Part shown: positions 18,573-27,495 of the stretch, one piece after another
Layout of the letters: the number at the start of each line of letters is the position of its first letter
Numbering within the stretch: position 1 is the stretch's first letter
Source of the DNA: Pseudomonas sp. St316
GTDB lineage: Bacteria > Pseudomonadota > Gammaproteobacteria > Pseudomonadales > Pseudomonadaceae
NCBI RefSeq assembly: GCF_018325905.1
Contig: NZ_AP021901.1
Location: 3,410,001-3,474,000 of the forward strand
Direction: 5' to 3'
DNA length: 64,000 nt
Notes under the pieces: model-generated
Database searches by the model: none
Told to the model about the DNA's origin: nothing
The model's input: the letters and a program-made list of their open reading frames with translations, nothing else
Position numbers and translations under genes: made by a program

Positions 18573-18746
18573 ATGTGTGCACCAAGGTCCGCCAACTTCC
18601 CTCCTTCCCCCACCGCGCTGAAACTCCATCGCCAAATCAGCATGTTGATGAATGGCGACACTGACTACACCGAACGAAAACAGCAGGCCGGTCTGATTGC
18701 ACTCATCCACTGGGCCCCCAATCCGCACTTTGGCGCCCCAGCTTAG
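18573..18746 (+). CDS. Possible small ORF, 57 residues
   Basis: The 346-bp gap between the Crp-type gene and the FadL-like gene contains one short ORF with a good ribosome site (GGAGAT at 18562-18567, six bases before the ATG). The product has no signal peptide or membrane helix, and I recognise no family. Otherwise the gap holds the promoter region of the FadL-like gene and nothing distinctive. It may be a leader peptide or chance. Confidence 0.25.
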   Translation: MCAPRSANFPPSPTALKLHRQISMLMNGDTDYTERKQQAGLIALIHWAPNPHFGAPA

Positions 18747-18810
18747 TGGAAACGTGATTGACCAAGAGTCGCAATGAAACTCGCTGTCACCTCGTTCGGA
18801 GTAAAACGTA

Positions 18811-20085
18811 GTGAACAAGATGCTTCTTCAAAGCACCCTCGTGCTTACCGCCTGCACACTTTCCGCCACCGCTGTTGCCAATGGTCTCGCCGTAAACGAG
18901 CAAAGCGCTAGTGGCGCCGGCGTCGCCTATGCTGGCCGCGCCTCGTCGGCCCTGGATGCCAGCACGCTCTATGGCAACCCTGCTGGCTTGAGCAAGCTCA
19001 AGCGCACTGAGGTCAGCGGTGGTTTTGCAGTCATCAGCGCCAAGGACAATATCAGTGACGTCCAAAGCGCCGTACCGGGCAGTAACAAAGGTGATTCGGT
19101 CCCCCTGATTACGGTGCCTTTCGGCTACTTTTCTACGCCGATCAATCACGATTTCACGTTCGGCATGGGCGTTTATGTCCCGGACGGGCTGGTTAACGAC
19201 TATGAACGCAATTTCCAGGGCCGCTATCACGGTAGCTACAGCAAGGTTCAGGTTGTTACGTTACAACCGACTCTCGCATATCGAATAAACGACCGCGTCA
19301 CCATCGGCGGCGGTCCAACCATCAACCGAATAGAGGGCGATCTGCAAAACGATCTGGCTACCGGCGCATTGAATGGCGGCACCGATACCCGGATCAAGAT
19401 CAAAGGTGACGACATCTCACTTGGCTACAACCTGGGCGTGATGGTCGATCTGAGCGACGCCACCACTTGGGGCATTACTTACCACTCCAAGGTCGAATAT
19501 CACCTGGAAGGTCACACTGAGGTAAGCGATGCCCCGAGCATATTCGGCCTGAACGGGAAGTACAAAACGTCGATGGATGCGACACTCCCGGAGTCGGTGA
19601 ACACCTCCTTCACTCATCGATTCAACGAGCGCTGGACCGGTTATCTGGGTTCTACCTGGACGCGCTGGAGCCGTCTGCAAAAGCTTGAGGCCAATAATAA
19701 GGGTGTGCCAGCTCTCGGGCAGCAACTCGGATTCAACACCATAGGTGACGAGTTGAGCTGGCACGACACACTGTCGGTGGCAGTCGGTGCCGCTTATCAG
19801 TTTGATAGGCAATGGGTGCTTCGTGCGGGCTTCGCCTATGACCCCTCACCTACCAATAATTCCGACCGGGAAGTTCGCATTCCGGTGGGTAACCGCCGGT
19901 CCCTGACATTGGGGGCTGGCTACTCGCCCAATGCGGATATAACCATCGACGTTGCCTACGGCTATTTGTGGGAAAACAGCAGCTCAGTTAGCCAAGCCGA
20001 TACTTCCGGACTCCAACCAGCCTACAGCGCCAAGTATGAGAACAGCGCCAACGCGCTGGCGGCACAACTGACATATCGCTTCTAA
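18811..20085 (+). CDS. FadL/OmpP1-family outer-membrane channel
   Basis: A 424-residue outer-membrane protein of the FadL type, which lets hydrophobic molecules cross the outer membrane. It has a signal peptide (about 1-23, ending AVAN) and the mature start NGLAVNEQSASGAGVAYAGR, which carries the family's N-terminal plug motif. It ends with an aromatic beta-barrel signature (TYRF). The start is GTG at 18811, since GGAG (18799-18802) is correctly spaced for it and too far from ATG 18820. Its position next to acyl-CoA and alcohol-oxidation genes suggests uptake of their lipophilic substrate. Confidence 0.85.
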   Translation: MNKMLLQSTLVLTACTLSATAVANGLAVNEQSASGAGVAYAGRASSALDASTLYGNPAGLSKLKRTEVSGGFAVISAKDNISDVQSAVPGSNKGDSVPLITVPFGYFSTPINHDFTFGMGVYVPDGLVNDYERNFQGRYHGSYSKVQVVTLQPTLAYRINDRVTIGGGPTINRIEGDLQNDLATGALNGGTDTRIKIKGDDISLGYNLGVMVDLSDATTWGITYHSKVEYHLEGHTEVSDAPSIFGLNGKYKTSMDATLPESVNTSFTHRFNERWTGYLGSTWTRWSRLQKLEANNKGVPALGQQLGFNTIGDELSWHDTLSVAVGAAYQFDRQWVLRAGFAYDPSPTNNSDREVRIPVGNRRSLTLGAGYSPNADITIDVAYGYLWENSSSVSQADTSGLQPAYSAKYENSANALAAQLTYRF

Positions 20086-20102
20086 GGCCTGGGCAATACG
20101 TT

Positions 20103-20144
20103 CTCTGATATGGGTTGGCCTTTGTAAGCAAACCCATGTCAGAG
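20103..20144 (+). terminator. Hairpin after FadL-like gene
   Basis: Arms of 14 nt (20103-20116 and 20131-20144) pair with one mismatch around a 14-nt loop, 18 bp after the stop codon. There is no T-tract, so it is a probable rather than certain terminator. Confidence 0.5.
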
Positions 20145-20252
20145 CCTGGTGCAGAACGAGTAAAGCGCCTATCTGCATAAACCCACCGACGCCCCCTGAG
20201 CTAGAGCACGTGAGCCACGCTTGACGACGTTTTAACCCACTAGGTCATCACG

Positions 20253-20468
20253 ATGAAAAATGACAAGCATTACTTCAATCCCGAACGTCACAACGAAATG
20301 CATTGTGAACTGTGTGGGGGGCATTTGGCCGATAGTCAGCATATCCGGGCTCAGATGCCACAGCCAAACCAGCTAGCGGAGGTGAGATCGGCCACGCAAA
20401 GCAGATTCGCGTCCGCGTCATTCGCTCCGATCTGGTATGCGCAGCGATCCACAGCAACAGACAAGTAA
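20253..20468 (+). CDS. Doubtful small ORF, 71 residues
   Basis: The 458-bp gap between the FadL-like gene and the YeeE pair contains this ORF. Its first 27 residues include CELCGG, a zinc-knuckle-like pair, but the second half looks like random translation. No family is recognised and no strong ribosome site is present. It may be noncoding. Apart from it and the hairpin at 20103, I see nothing in this gap. Confidence 0.2.
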   Translation: MKNDKHYFNPERHNEMHCELCGGHLADSQHIRAQMPQPNQLAEVRSATQSRFASASFAPIWYAQRSTATDK

Positions 20469-20543
20469 CACCGTTCTATTTGAGTTTCGATGCTCACCCT
20501 TGTGCCATGGATTGAAGAATGGCGCTGTGCGCCGGACCAACAC

Positions 20544-20987
20544 TCATGCGTCAGCCGACGCCCCGCGCTGCTTTGGTCGCTCAAGCCATTCAAACAGTCC
20601 CATGCCAGCCAACATGGCGATGACGAACACGGCGCCCTTGAAAATGCCCGAGCCCAAGAGCACTAGAGCCGGGCCTGGGCAAATCCCGGCCAATCCCCAG
20701 CCGACACCAAACAGCAGGCTGCCGACGATCAGGCGTCGATCGATGTGTCGAGCAGTCGGCAGATTTATCGGCAAACCAAGAAGTGATCGCGTTCGGCTTC
20801 GCGCCCCCCCGAAGCCCACCATAGCCACGGCAATTGCACCGACCATGACAAATGCCAGAGAGGGATCCCACATTCCAGCCACATCCAGAAATCCCAGCAC
20901 TTTGGCAGGGTTTGTCATACCTGACACCAGCAAGCCGACGCCAAATATGAGCCCTGCAAACCAAGCGAAGAAAAGTGCCAAGGTCAA
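20544..20987 (-). CDS. YeeE/YedE-family membrane protein (DUF6691-type half)
   Basis: A 147-residue membrane protein with about four helices, the second half of a split YeeE/YedE-type carrier. The motif GLAGICPGPALV near residue 100 contains the conserved Cys. The start is taken as TTG at 20987, overlapping the stop of the upstream partner (TTGA), with GGGAGG three bases before it; the longer in-frame extension lies inside the partner gene. Family members move thiosulfate or other reduced sulfur compounds. The two halves would act together in the inner membrane. Confidence 0.75.
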   Translation of the reverse strand: MTLALFFAWFAGLIFGVGLLVSGMTNPAKVLGFLDVAGMWDPSLAFVMVGAIAVAMVGFGGARSRTRSLLGLPINLPTARHIDRRLIVGSLLFGVGWGLAGICPGPALVLLGSGIFKGAVFVIAMLAGMGLFEWLERPKQRGASADA

Positions 20988-21418
20988 TTTCCTCCCAAGA
21001 GGTGGCGGATCATGAAGACGGTGATAAAACCGACACCCATGAAGATCGCTGTTGCCGCCGCTGAACGAGGCGACATCCGCGACAAGCCGCAGACGCCATG
21101 ACCACTGGTGCAACCGGCCCCATAGCGAGTACCGATACCGACCAATACCCCTGCGACGATCAACAGCGGATAACCAGTATCGACCTGCAGTGCGGGCAGT
21201 GGTGCGAACAGGCGGTACAGCAGCGGGGCCATGACCAGCCCCAGTACAAATGCCATTCGCCAGGTGACATCACCGGCCACTGGACGCAGCACCCCCCCGA
21301 CAATGCCGCTGATGCCGGCGACACGCCCATTCAAGAGCACGAACAACCCAGCGGCAGTGCCGATCAGGCCGCCGCCGACCAGAGCACTCAGCGGCGTGAA
21401 ATGGTTCATATCGATCAT
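20984..21418 (-). CDS. YeeE/YedE-family membrane protein (first half)
   Basis: A 144-residue membrane protein with four helices and the conserved motif GAGCTSGHGVCGLSRMSPRS near residues 98-117, carrying two cysteines. YeeE/TsuA proteins use such cysteines to relay thiosulfate. GAGG lies five bases before ATG 21418. It overlaps its partner by 4 bp and the two are evidently translationally coupled. No rhodanese or ArsR-type regulator is adjacent, unlike many such pairs. Confidence 0.8.
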   Translation of the reverse strand: MIDMNHFTPLSALVGGGLIGTAAGLFVLLNGRVAGISGIVGGVLRPVAGDVTWRMAFVLGLVMAPLLYRLFAPLPALQVDTGYPLLIVAGVLVGIGTRYGAGCTSGHGVCGLSRMSPRSAAATAIFMGVGFITVFMIRHLLGGN

Positions 21419-21506
21419 GTCGACCTCATCATGTCTTCTGCTCTGAGCTACCCCAAAACTGCTGAGGAAGCTTCGGCTGGTGAAAAGCTACAGGCTAGGA
21501 CTCGTA

Positions 21507-22280
21507 TCAGTTGCGACCGGCCATGACACCGCCGTCGACGTCCCAGATAGCACCAGTGACCCAACTGGCTTTATCGGAGAGCAGAAAAGCAACGACTTCT
21601 GCCACCTCCTGAGGTGTACCTATACGTCCAATTGGGTGGAAGCTGTTAAAACCCTGTAGCGCGGAATGAACCTCGGCCTTGGGGATGAACCCTTCATAGA
21701 TAGGCGTCTGCACCACTGCCGGCGATACGGCGTTGACGCGTATGTGCTTGGATGCAAGCTCCATCGCCAGATGCTGCGTCAGGGAATGCAAGCCAGCTTT
21801 TGCCATCGAATAGGCGGATGACGGGGTAGCGGCGATTGCCTGCTTGCCCCACATGGAGCCGATATTGACGATAGCGCCAGGGGTCTCGTTAGCGATGAGG
21901 TTGGCAACGACTTTTTGCGTGATGAAGAAAGAGGCCTTGTTCAGTTGCATGTACTGATCGTAGTCAGCTTCCTGATGTTCCAGAAAAGACTTCGGGAAGA
22001 AGACGCCTGCTGCATTGACCAGAAAATCGATGTCACCGTGGTACTGATCAATGTCCCGCAACAACGTCGCTACGCCCTCTGAGTGGGTCAGGTCTGCGGT
22101 GAGCGCGCTTACCACACCCGTCGTTGCCAGTTCTTGGCGAGCCTGCTCGGTTTTCTCTGCACGCCTGCCTACTATAACTGCGCTACCGCCTTGCAGTAAT
22201 ACGAGTCGCGCGGTTTCCAGGCCGATGCCACTGGTGCCGCCGACGACCAACAATTTCTTGCCGCTGAATTGATTGCTCAT
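21507..22280 (-). CDS. Short-chain dehydrogenase/reductase
   Basis: A 257-residue classical SDR. It has [11 protein letters not shown] (about 14-24), VNAAGVFF in place of the usual NNAG, and the catalytic YSMAKAG near 155. The C-terminus has the family's [19 protein letters not shown] precedes the ATG. It is divergent from a LysR gene (183-bp gap), the usual arrangement of a regulated reductase. The substrate is unknown. Confidence 0.85.
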   Translation of the reverse strand: MSNQFSGKKLLVVGGTSGIGLETARLVLLQGGSAVIVGRRAEKTEQARQELATTGVVSALTADLTHSEGVATLLRDIDQYHGDIDFLVNAAGVFFPKSFLEHQEADYDQYMQLNKASFFITQKVVANLIANETPGAIVNIGSMWGKQAIAATPSSAYSMAKAGLHSLTQHLAMELASKHIRVNAVSPAVVQTPIYEGFIPKAEVHSALQGFNSFHPIGRIGTPQEVAEVVAFLLSDKASWVTGAIWDVDGGVMAGRN

Positions 22281-22463
22281 TTTGAATACTCCAGAAATTG
22301 AACGTGGCCATTAAGGAAATCGAAAGCCCGTTGTCAGCCCTCCAAGTAGAGCTTGTAACCATCCCCACGATCGTCTGCTGGGCTGTGAGCGAATTATTGG
22401 TCTCTATCAGTTGCTGAACAATCGAGATAAAGTGTCAGCACGATAAAGAAAAGGTTTAGCGTC

Positions 22464-23375
22464 ATGGTCGCGCCTGTTCATCTCAATGCACTAAGGGCCT
22501 TTGAGGTCAGTGCAAGACACCAAAGCTTTTCTGCGGCGGCAGAGGAACTGAACGTCACCCCCGCTGCGGTGGGACAGTTAGTCCGCACCCTTGAGCAATG
22601 GCTAGGCACCCCGCTGTTTCATCGCGGTTCCAGTGGAAAGGCACGATTGGTCGCCACGGAGGCTGCCGAGCGGTCGCTTCCAGACATTCGCATTGGTTTC
22701 GAGCGCCTTACACTCGGGATAGAGCGGATGAGGGAGTATTCATCCAGCGGGGTACTGACGGTCACTGTCAGCCCCGCCTTTGCCGCCAAGTGGTTGTTGC
22801 CGCGCATTGAACGCTTCCAAGCAGCCACGCCAGACACCGACGTTCGGCTTGATACACAGCTTAAAGCAGTGGATTTTCTGACGCAGAGAATCGATGTCGG
22901 CGTGCGATATGGGGCCGGTCATTGGCCTGGCTTGACTGCAGAAAAACTTATGGACGAAGACATCTATCCTGTTTGCTCGCCTCAACTCAAAGGCCTACCG
23001 GATAATTTTCAGTCCTTGGCCGAACTGGCGAGTGAAACACTCATTCATGACCTTTCGATGGACGAACACACCGGGTTCACAACATGGGCTACCTGGCTGG
23101 AAGCGGCTGGAGTGAAGGGTGTATCGACACAGCGCGGAATGAAGATCAACAACAGCGCAGCGGTGCTCCAAGCGGCAATAGATGGGCAAGGGATTGCGTT
23201 AGCCCGTAGCGTCATGGCCCGAGATGATCTGGCAGCCGGCAGGCTGATCCGGCTGTTTCCAGACATCCATTTTGCCTCCCCACTGGCCTATTACGTGGTC
23301 TACCGCCCTGAATGTGCAAGTCTGCCGAGACTGAAAGCGTTTCGAGACTGGTTGTTCGAGGAGGTTCACACCTAA
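22464..23375 (+). CDS. LysR-family regulator (GcvA-like)
   Basis: A 303-residue LysR regulator of the GcvA-like branch. It begins with LNALRAFEVSARHQSFSAAA, and the recognition helix lies in LNVTPAAVGQLVRTLEQWLG. The effector domain spans about 95-300. It is divergent from the SDR at 21507, its probable target. Its stop is 2 bp from the stop of another convergent LysR gene, so the two 3' ends have no room for a terminator between them. Confidence 0.85.
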   Translation: MVAPVHLNALRAFEVSARHQSFSAAAEELNVTPAAVGQLVRTLEQWLGTPLFHRGSSGKARLVATEAAERSLPDIRIGFERLTLGIERMREYSSSGVLTVTVSPAFAAKWLLPRIERFQAATPDTDVRLDTQLKAVDFLTQRIDVGVRYGAGHWPGLTAEKLMDEDIYPVCSPQLKGLPDNFQSLAELASETLIHDLSMDEHTGFTTWATWLEAAGVKGVSTQRGMKINNSAAVLQAAIDGQGIALARSVMARDDLAAGRLIRLFPDIHFASPLAYYVVYRPECASLPRLKAFRDWLFEEVHT

Positions 23376-23377
23376 CT

Positions 23378-24295
23378 TTAAAACACAAAGCTGTGCCCTA
23401 ACTCCCGCTCCATCCAACCCAAAAAACGCCTGACGCGAGGAAAACTGGAGTGAGCCTTCGGGAACACTAAATGATGGGCGGCGACCGGGGAGCTCAGTGC
23501 TTCGGGGGCGACTTCAACCAGGGAACCACTGGCGAGGTATTTTTGCGCCAGCAGCGTGCTTTCCAGGGCGAATCCCAGGCCGTGGCTCGCAGCCTCCAGA
23601 CTCATGTAGGAGCGGTCAAAACTCAAAGCGTAGGGTTTTTCCGGCCGAGCCAGGCCATGCTCGGCGAACCACTCAGGCCATCTGAGCAAGGTCGCTTCGG
23701 AAAGGATAAGGTCTTGCGCCAATAGGTCTTCGGCGTTCTTTACCGCGCAGCGCGCGATCAGCTTGGGCGAGGCCAGCACAGCGAAACTCTCGTTGCGCAC
23801 AGTGCGTACTTCATAGCTGGGCCAATTAGGCCGGCCGTGACGAATATCGACATCGATCTTGTCCTGGCTGAAATGCAGCGACTCATAGGAACAGGACAAA
23901 TTGATCTGGATGTCCGGGTTGCTCAAGCGAAACGACTCCAACCGCGGCATCAGCCAGAGCAAACCAAAGCTGGGGGCGGAATGCAGCCGCAGGCAATCCA
24001 GGCTCACGTCACTCGCGGCCCGCTCGGTGGCGACCTCAAGGCTCTGCAACAGACCGGAAATGTCCTTCAAGTACTGCTCACCCACCGGTGTCAGCGTCAC
24101 CCCTCGCGCCGCCCGCACAAACAATTGTCGACCGATCATGACCTCGAGTTTGGCCAGTTGGTGGCTGATCGCTGACGGCGTGAGGTCCAGCACTTCGGCG
24201 GCGCGCGCCAGGTTGCCAAACCGCGCGGTTTGCTCGAAGGCTTGAATGGCTCTCAGCGGTGGCAGCTTGGAGGAAGGGATATCGTCCTGGCGCAT
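23378..24295 (-). CDS. LysR-family regulator (GcvA-like)
   Basis: A 305-residue LysR regulator with a GcvA-like N-terminus (LPPLRAIQAFEQTARFGNLARA) and recognition helix LTPSAISHQLAKLEVMIG. ATG at 24295 is the family-length start; a frame of 17 more codons lacks homology. It is divergent from the SDR-MFS-transketolase operon (188-bp gap) and is its probable regulator. It is a different subgroup member from its convergent neighbour. Confidence 0.85.
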   Translation of the reverse strand: MRQDDIPSSKLPPLRAIQAFEQTARFGNLARAAEVLDLTPSAISHQLAKLEVMIGRQLFVRAARGVTLTPVGEQYLKDISGLLQSLEVATERAASDVSLDCLRLHSAPSFGLLWLMPRLESFRLSNPDIQINLSCSYESLHFSQDKIDVDIRHGRPNWPSYEVRTVRNESFAVLASPKLIARCAVKNAEDLLAQDLILSEATLLRWPEWFAEHGLARPEKPYALSFDRSYMSLEAASHGLGFALESTLLAQKYLASGSLVEVAPEALSSPVAAHHLVFPKAHSSFPRVRRFLGWMERELGHSFVF

Positions 24296-24483
24296 CGGTA
24301 TGCAGCCTATTGTTTGGGGTTCGAAAGGGAGGCTCCATTCAAGCATCTGCAGCGTGCATTGACGAGTGCTGAATTTTATTCATGTAGCAGTGACGTTTGC
24401 ATTATTGCTCGGCCTATCGGCGGGGACCACTCTGAGTCATCGATCACTGAATCGAACCATAAAAACAATCAGAGGTAGTCCTC

Positions 24484-25233
24484 ATGCTTCTTCAAGGCAA
24501 AGTCGCGATTGTCACCGGCGCCGCATCCGCACGTGGTATCGGCCGCGCAACAGCGCTCACCTTCGCCCAGCACGGTGCCCGTGTCGTTATCCTGGACCTC
24601 GACGAGTCCGCCGCCCGTGACGCGGCGGCCACCCTCGGCGAAGGCCATCTGGGCCTGGCTGCCAACGTCGCCGATGAGACGCAAGTCAAAGCAGCCGTTG
24701 CCAAGGTTGTCGAGCGCTACGGCCGTATCGACATACTCATCAACAATGCCGGCATCACGCAGCCAATCAAGACCCTGGAAATACGCCCGGCCGATTACGA
24801 CAAGGTCCTGGATGTAAGCCTGCGCGGCACGCTGTTGATGTCCCAGGCGGTGATTCCGGTGATGCGTGCTCAGGCTTCGGGCAGCATTGTCTGCATGTCA
24901 TCCGTATCGGCCCAACGTGGCGGCGGCATTTTCGGCGGCCCGCACTACAGCGCAGCCAAAGCCGGTGTGCTCGGACTGGGCAAGGCCATGGCGCGCGAAT
25001 TCGGCGCGGACAACATCCGCGTCAACTCCATCACGCCGGGGCTGATCCACACCGACATCACCGGCGGGCTGATGCTGGATGATCGCCGCCACGCGATTAT
25101 CGAAAGCATCCCGCTGGGTCGTCTGGGCGCAGCGCAGGACGTCGCCAATGCGGCGCTGTTTCTCGCCAGCGACTTGTCCTCTTACCTCACCGGCATCACG
25201 CTCGATGTAAACGGCGGCATGTTGATCCACTGA
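24484..25233 (+). CDS. Short-chain dehydrogenase (sugar/polyol type)
   Basis: A 249-residue classical SDR. Its motifs are TGAASARGIGRA (11-22, with a two-residue insertion in the usual glycine motif), NNAGIT near 90, YSAAKAG near 157 and the terminal LDVNGGMLI. It would oxidise a hydroxyl of a sugar, polyol or sugar acid with NAD(P). It opens an operon with an MFS carrier and two transketolase subunits. In that setting it likely makes the ketose the transketolase cleaves (inference). Confidence 0.85.
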   Translation: MLLQGKVAIVTGAASARGIGRATALTFAQHGARVVILDLDESAARDAAATLGEGHLGLAANVADETQVKAAVAKVVERYGRIDILINNAGITQPIKTLEIRPADYDKVLDVSLRGTLLMSQAVIPVMRAQASGSIVCMSSVSAQRGGGIFGGPHYSAAKAGVLGLGKAMAREFGADNIRVNSITPGLIHTDITGGLMLDDRRHAIIESIPLGRLGAAQDVANAALFLASDLSSYLTGITLDVNGGMLIH

Positions 25234-25327
25234 CGACCGGTGTAGCCACCGCCGCCCATTAAGTTCTGGATCGAAGATACGTCGGGCTCAAGCCCGGCGT
25301 TCTATAAAAACAAGAGATCAGACCATC

Positions 25328-26629
25328 ATGATGACCACCATGACGCTCGACGCTGTGTCCACAGTGCGCTCAAGCGCGTATCGCAAAACTGCCTGGCGAC
25401 TGATGCCTTTCCTGATGCTGTGCTACCTGTGCGCTTACCTGGACCGGGTAAATGTCGGGTTTGCAAAGCTGCAGATGATGAACGACCTGTCCCTGAGCGA
25501 GACCGTATACGGACTCGGCGCCGGCATGTTCTTTCTGGGCTATTTTCTCTGCGAAGTACCCAGCAACCTCATCCTCCACAAGGTCGGTGCCCGTCGCTGG
25601 ATCGCGCGCATCATGATCTCGTGGGGCATCATCTCCGCCCTCTTCGCCTTTGTGGAAACGGCCTGGCAGTTCTATACGCTGCGCTTTTTGCTCGGTATTG
25701 CCGAAGCGGGTCTCGCACCTGGCTTGCTGCTCTACCTCACGTACTGGTTCCCTTCCTACCGCCGCGCGAAAATGACCGTGCTGTGGTTCATCGCCATCCC
25801 GCTCTCAGGAATGATCGGTGGGCCGCTCTCAGGCTACATCATGACCCACTTCGCAGGCTTTCATGGCTGGGCGGGCTGGCAGTGGATGTTCGTGATCGAA
25901 GCCATTCCGACCGTCATCGTGGGCCTGATGGTGCTGGCTTACCTCAAGGATGGCGTGCACCAGGCGACCTGGCTCACGGATGAAGAAAAAGCGCTGGTCA
26001 GCAAAGAACTGGCCGAGGACAACAGCCGCAAAGTCACCCATGCATCGGTCGGGGCATTCCTGCGCGATCGCCGGCTGTGGATTCTCGCCTGCATCTACTT
26101 TTGCGTGGTCATGGGCCAATACGCGATCACCTTCTGGCTGCCGACACTTATCCGTAATGCCGGCGTTGCCGATCCGATGCACATCGGCTTGCTCACCAGC
26201 CTCCCCTACCTGTGCGCCATCGTCGCGATGGTGCTGATGGGGCGCAGCGGCGACAAGCACCAGGAGCGCCGCTGGCACCTGGTCGGACCAATGATTGCCG
26301 GTGCGCTGGGCCTCACGTTGGCGGCGGTGTTCGGCACCAACCTGACGCTGTCGGTGTTGTGCCTGTGTCTTGCAGCAGCGGGCGTGCTGTCGGCGTCTTC
26401 ACTGTTCTGGATGCTGCCTACCACCTTGCTCGGGGGTGTCTCCGCCGCTGCGGGGATCGCCGGCATCAACAGCTTTGCCAATCTTGCGGGTTTCTGCTCG
26501 CCCTACCTGATTGGTTGGATCACCACCACAACCGGTTCGAGCGCCATCGGCATGTACCTGATTACCGGTGTGTTGTGCATCGGTGCCTGTCTGGTGCTGC
26601 GTATTCCCGCCGCTTCGGTCAATCGTTGA
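25328..26629 (+). CDS. MFS transporter, anion:cation symporter family
   Basis: A 433-residue, twelve-helix carrier of the ACS type that takes up sugar acids, tartrate or phthalate with protons. Diagnostic parts are the N-terminal RLMPFLMLCYLCAYLDRVNV and the motif GYFLCEVPSNLILHKVGARR near 72-91. It starts MMTT at 25328. It lies between the SDR and transketolase genes, so it probably imports the pathway's substrate. Confidence 0.85.
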   Translation: MMTTMTLDAVSTVRSSAYRKTAWRLMPFLMLCYLCAYLDRVNVGFAKLQMMNDLSLSETVYGLGAGMFFLGYFLCEVPSNLILHKVGARRWIARIMISWGIISALFAFVETAWQFYTLRFLLGIAEAGLAPGLLLYLTYWFPSYRRAKMTVLWFIAIPLSGMIGGPLSGYIMTHFAGFHGWAGWQWMFVIEAIPTVIVGLMVLAYLKDGVHQATWLTDEEKALVSKELAEDNSRKVTHASVGAFLRDRRLWILACIYFCVVMGQYAITFWLPTLIRNAGVADPMHIGLLTSLPYLCAIVAMVLMGRSGDKHQERRWHLVGPMIAGALGLTLAAVFGTNLTLSVLCLCLAAAGVLSASSLFWMLPTTLLGGVSAAAGIAGINSFANLAGFCSPYLIGWITTTTGSSAIGMYLITGVLCIGACLVLRIPAASVNR

Positions 26630-26646
26630 GTTAACGGAGAATGTCC

Positions 26647-27495
26647 ATGACTGCCACTTCATCGCGCGCGCCCTCCACCACCCTAGTGCAGCGCGCTCAT
26701 AACATTCGCCGCCATGCCCTGCGCATGGGGCAAGTCCAGGGCCAGGGCTATGTCGGCCAGGCGCTGGGCGCGGCAGACTTGCTGGCCGTGTCGTACTTCC
26801 ACGCCTTGAACTACAAGCCCGAAGACCCCGAATGGGAACAGCGTGATCGCTTTTACCTCTCCATCGGTCACTACGCGATCGCGCTGTATGCCGCGCTGAT
26901 CGAAGCTCAAATCATTCCATTGGATGAGCTTGAAACCTATGGTTCGGATGACAGCCGCCTGCCCATGTCCGGCATGGCCGCTTACACCCCCGGCATGGAA
27001 ATCACCGGTGGCTCGCTGGGCCAGGGACTCGGCATCGCGGTGGGTGCCTGCCTGGGGTTAAAGCGCAAGCAGTCCAGTTCTTTTGTTTACAACCTGCTAT
27101 CGGATGGCGAGCTGAATGAGGGCTCTACCTGGGAAGCGGTCATGTCAGCGTCGCACTGGAAGCTCGACAACCTGATCGCCATCGTCGACGTGAATAACCA
27201 GCAGGCCGACGGGCACTCCAGCGAGGTGCTGGCCTTTGAACCCATCGTTGACCGATGGCAAGCCTTTGGCTGGTTCACCCAGCGGGTAGACGGCAACGAC
27301 CTGGACGCCTTGGTCAAGGCGTTCGACGCCGCCCGTAGCCACCCCGGCGCACAACCGCGCGTCATCATCTGCGATACCAAGATGGGCAAAGGCGTGCCGT
27401 TCCTGGAAACCCGCGAAAAGACGCACTTCATCCGTGTGGATGAGCATGAATGGGATGTGGCCCTGAACAACCTCGAAGAAGGCAAAACCCTATGA
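26647..27495 (+). CDS. Transketolase, N-terminal (TPP-binding) subunit
   Basis: A 282-residue protein matching the first half of transketolase. It carries the TPP-pyrophosphate/Mg motif SDGELNEGSTWEA near 151-163, followed by NLIAIVDVNNQQ, and the early GHYAIALYAALIE block. ATG 26647 has GGAG seven bases upstream; the in-frame ATG at 26641 is too close. Its partner begins at an ATGA overlap. Split transketolases move two-carbon ketol units in specialised sugar pathways. Confidence 0.85.
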   Translation: MTATSSRAPSTTLVQRAHNIRRHALRMGQVQGQGYVGQALGAADLLAVSYFHALNYKPEDPEWEQRDRFYLSIGHYAIALYAALIEAQIIPLDELETYGSDDSRLPMSGMAAYTPGMEITGGSLGQGLGIAVGACLGLKRKQSSSFVYNLLSDGELNEGSTWEAVMSASHWKLDNLIAIVDVNNQQADGHSSEVLAFEPIVDRWQAFGWFTQRVDGNDLDALVKAFDAARSHPGAQPRVIICDTKMGKGVPFLETREKTHFIRVDEHEWDVALNNLEEGKTL

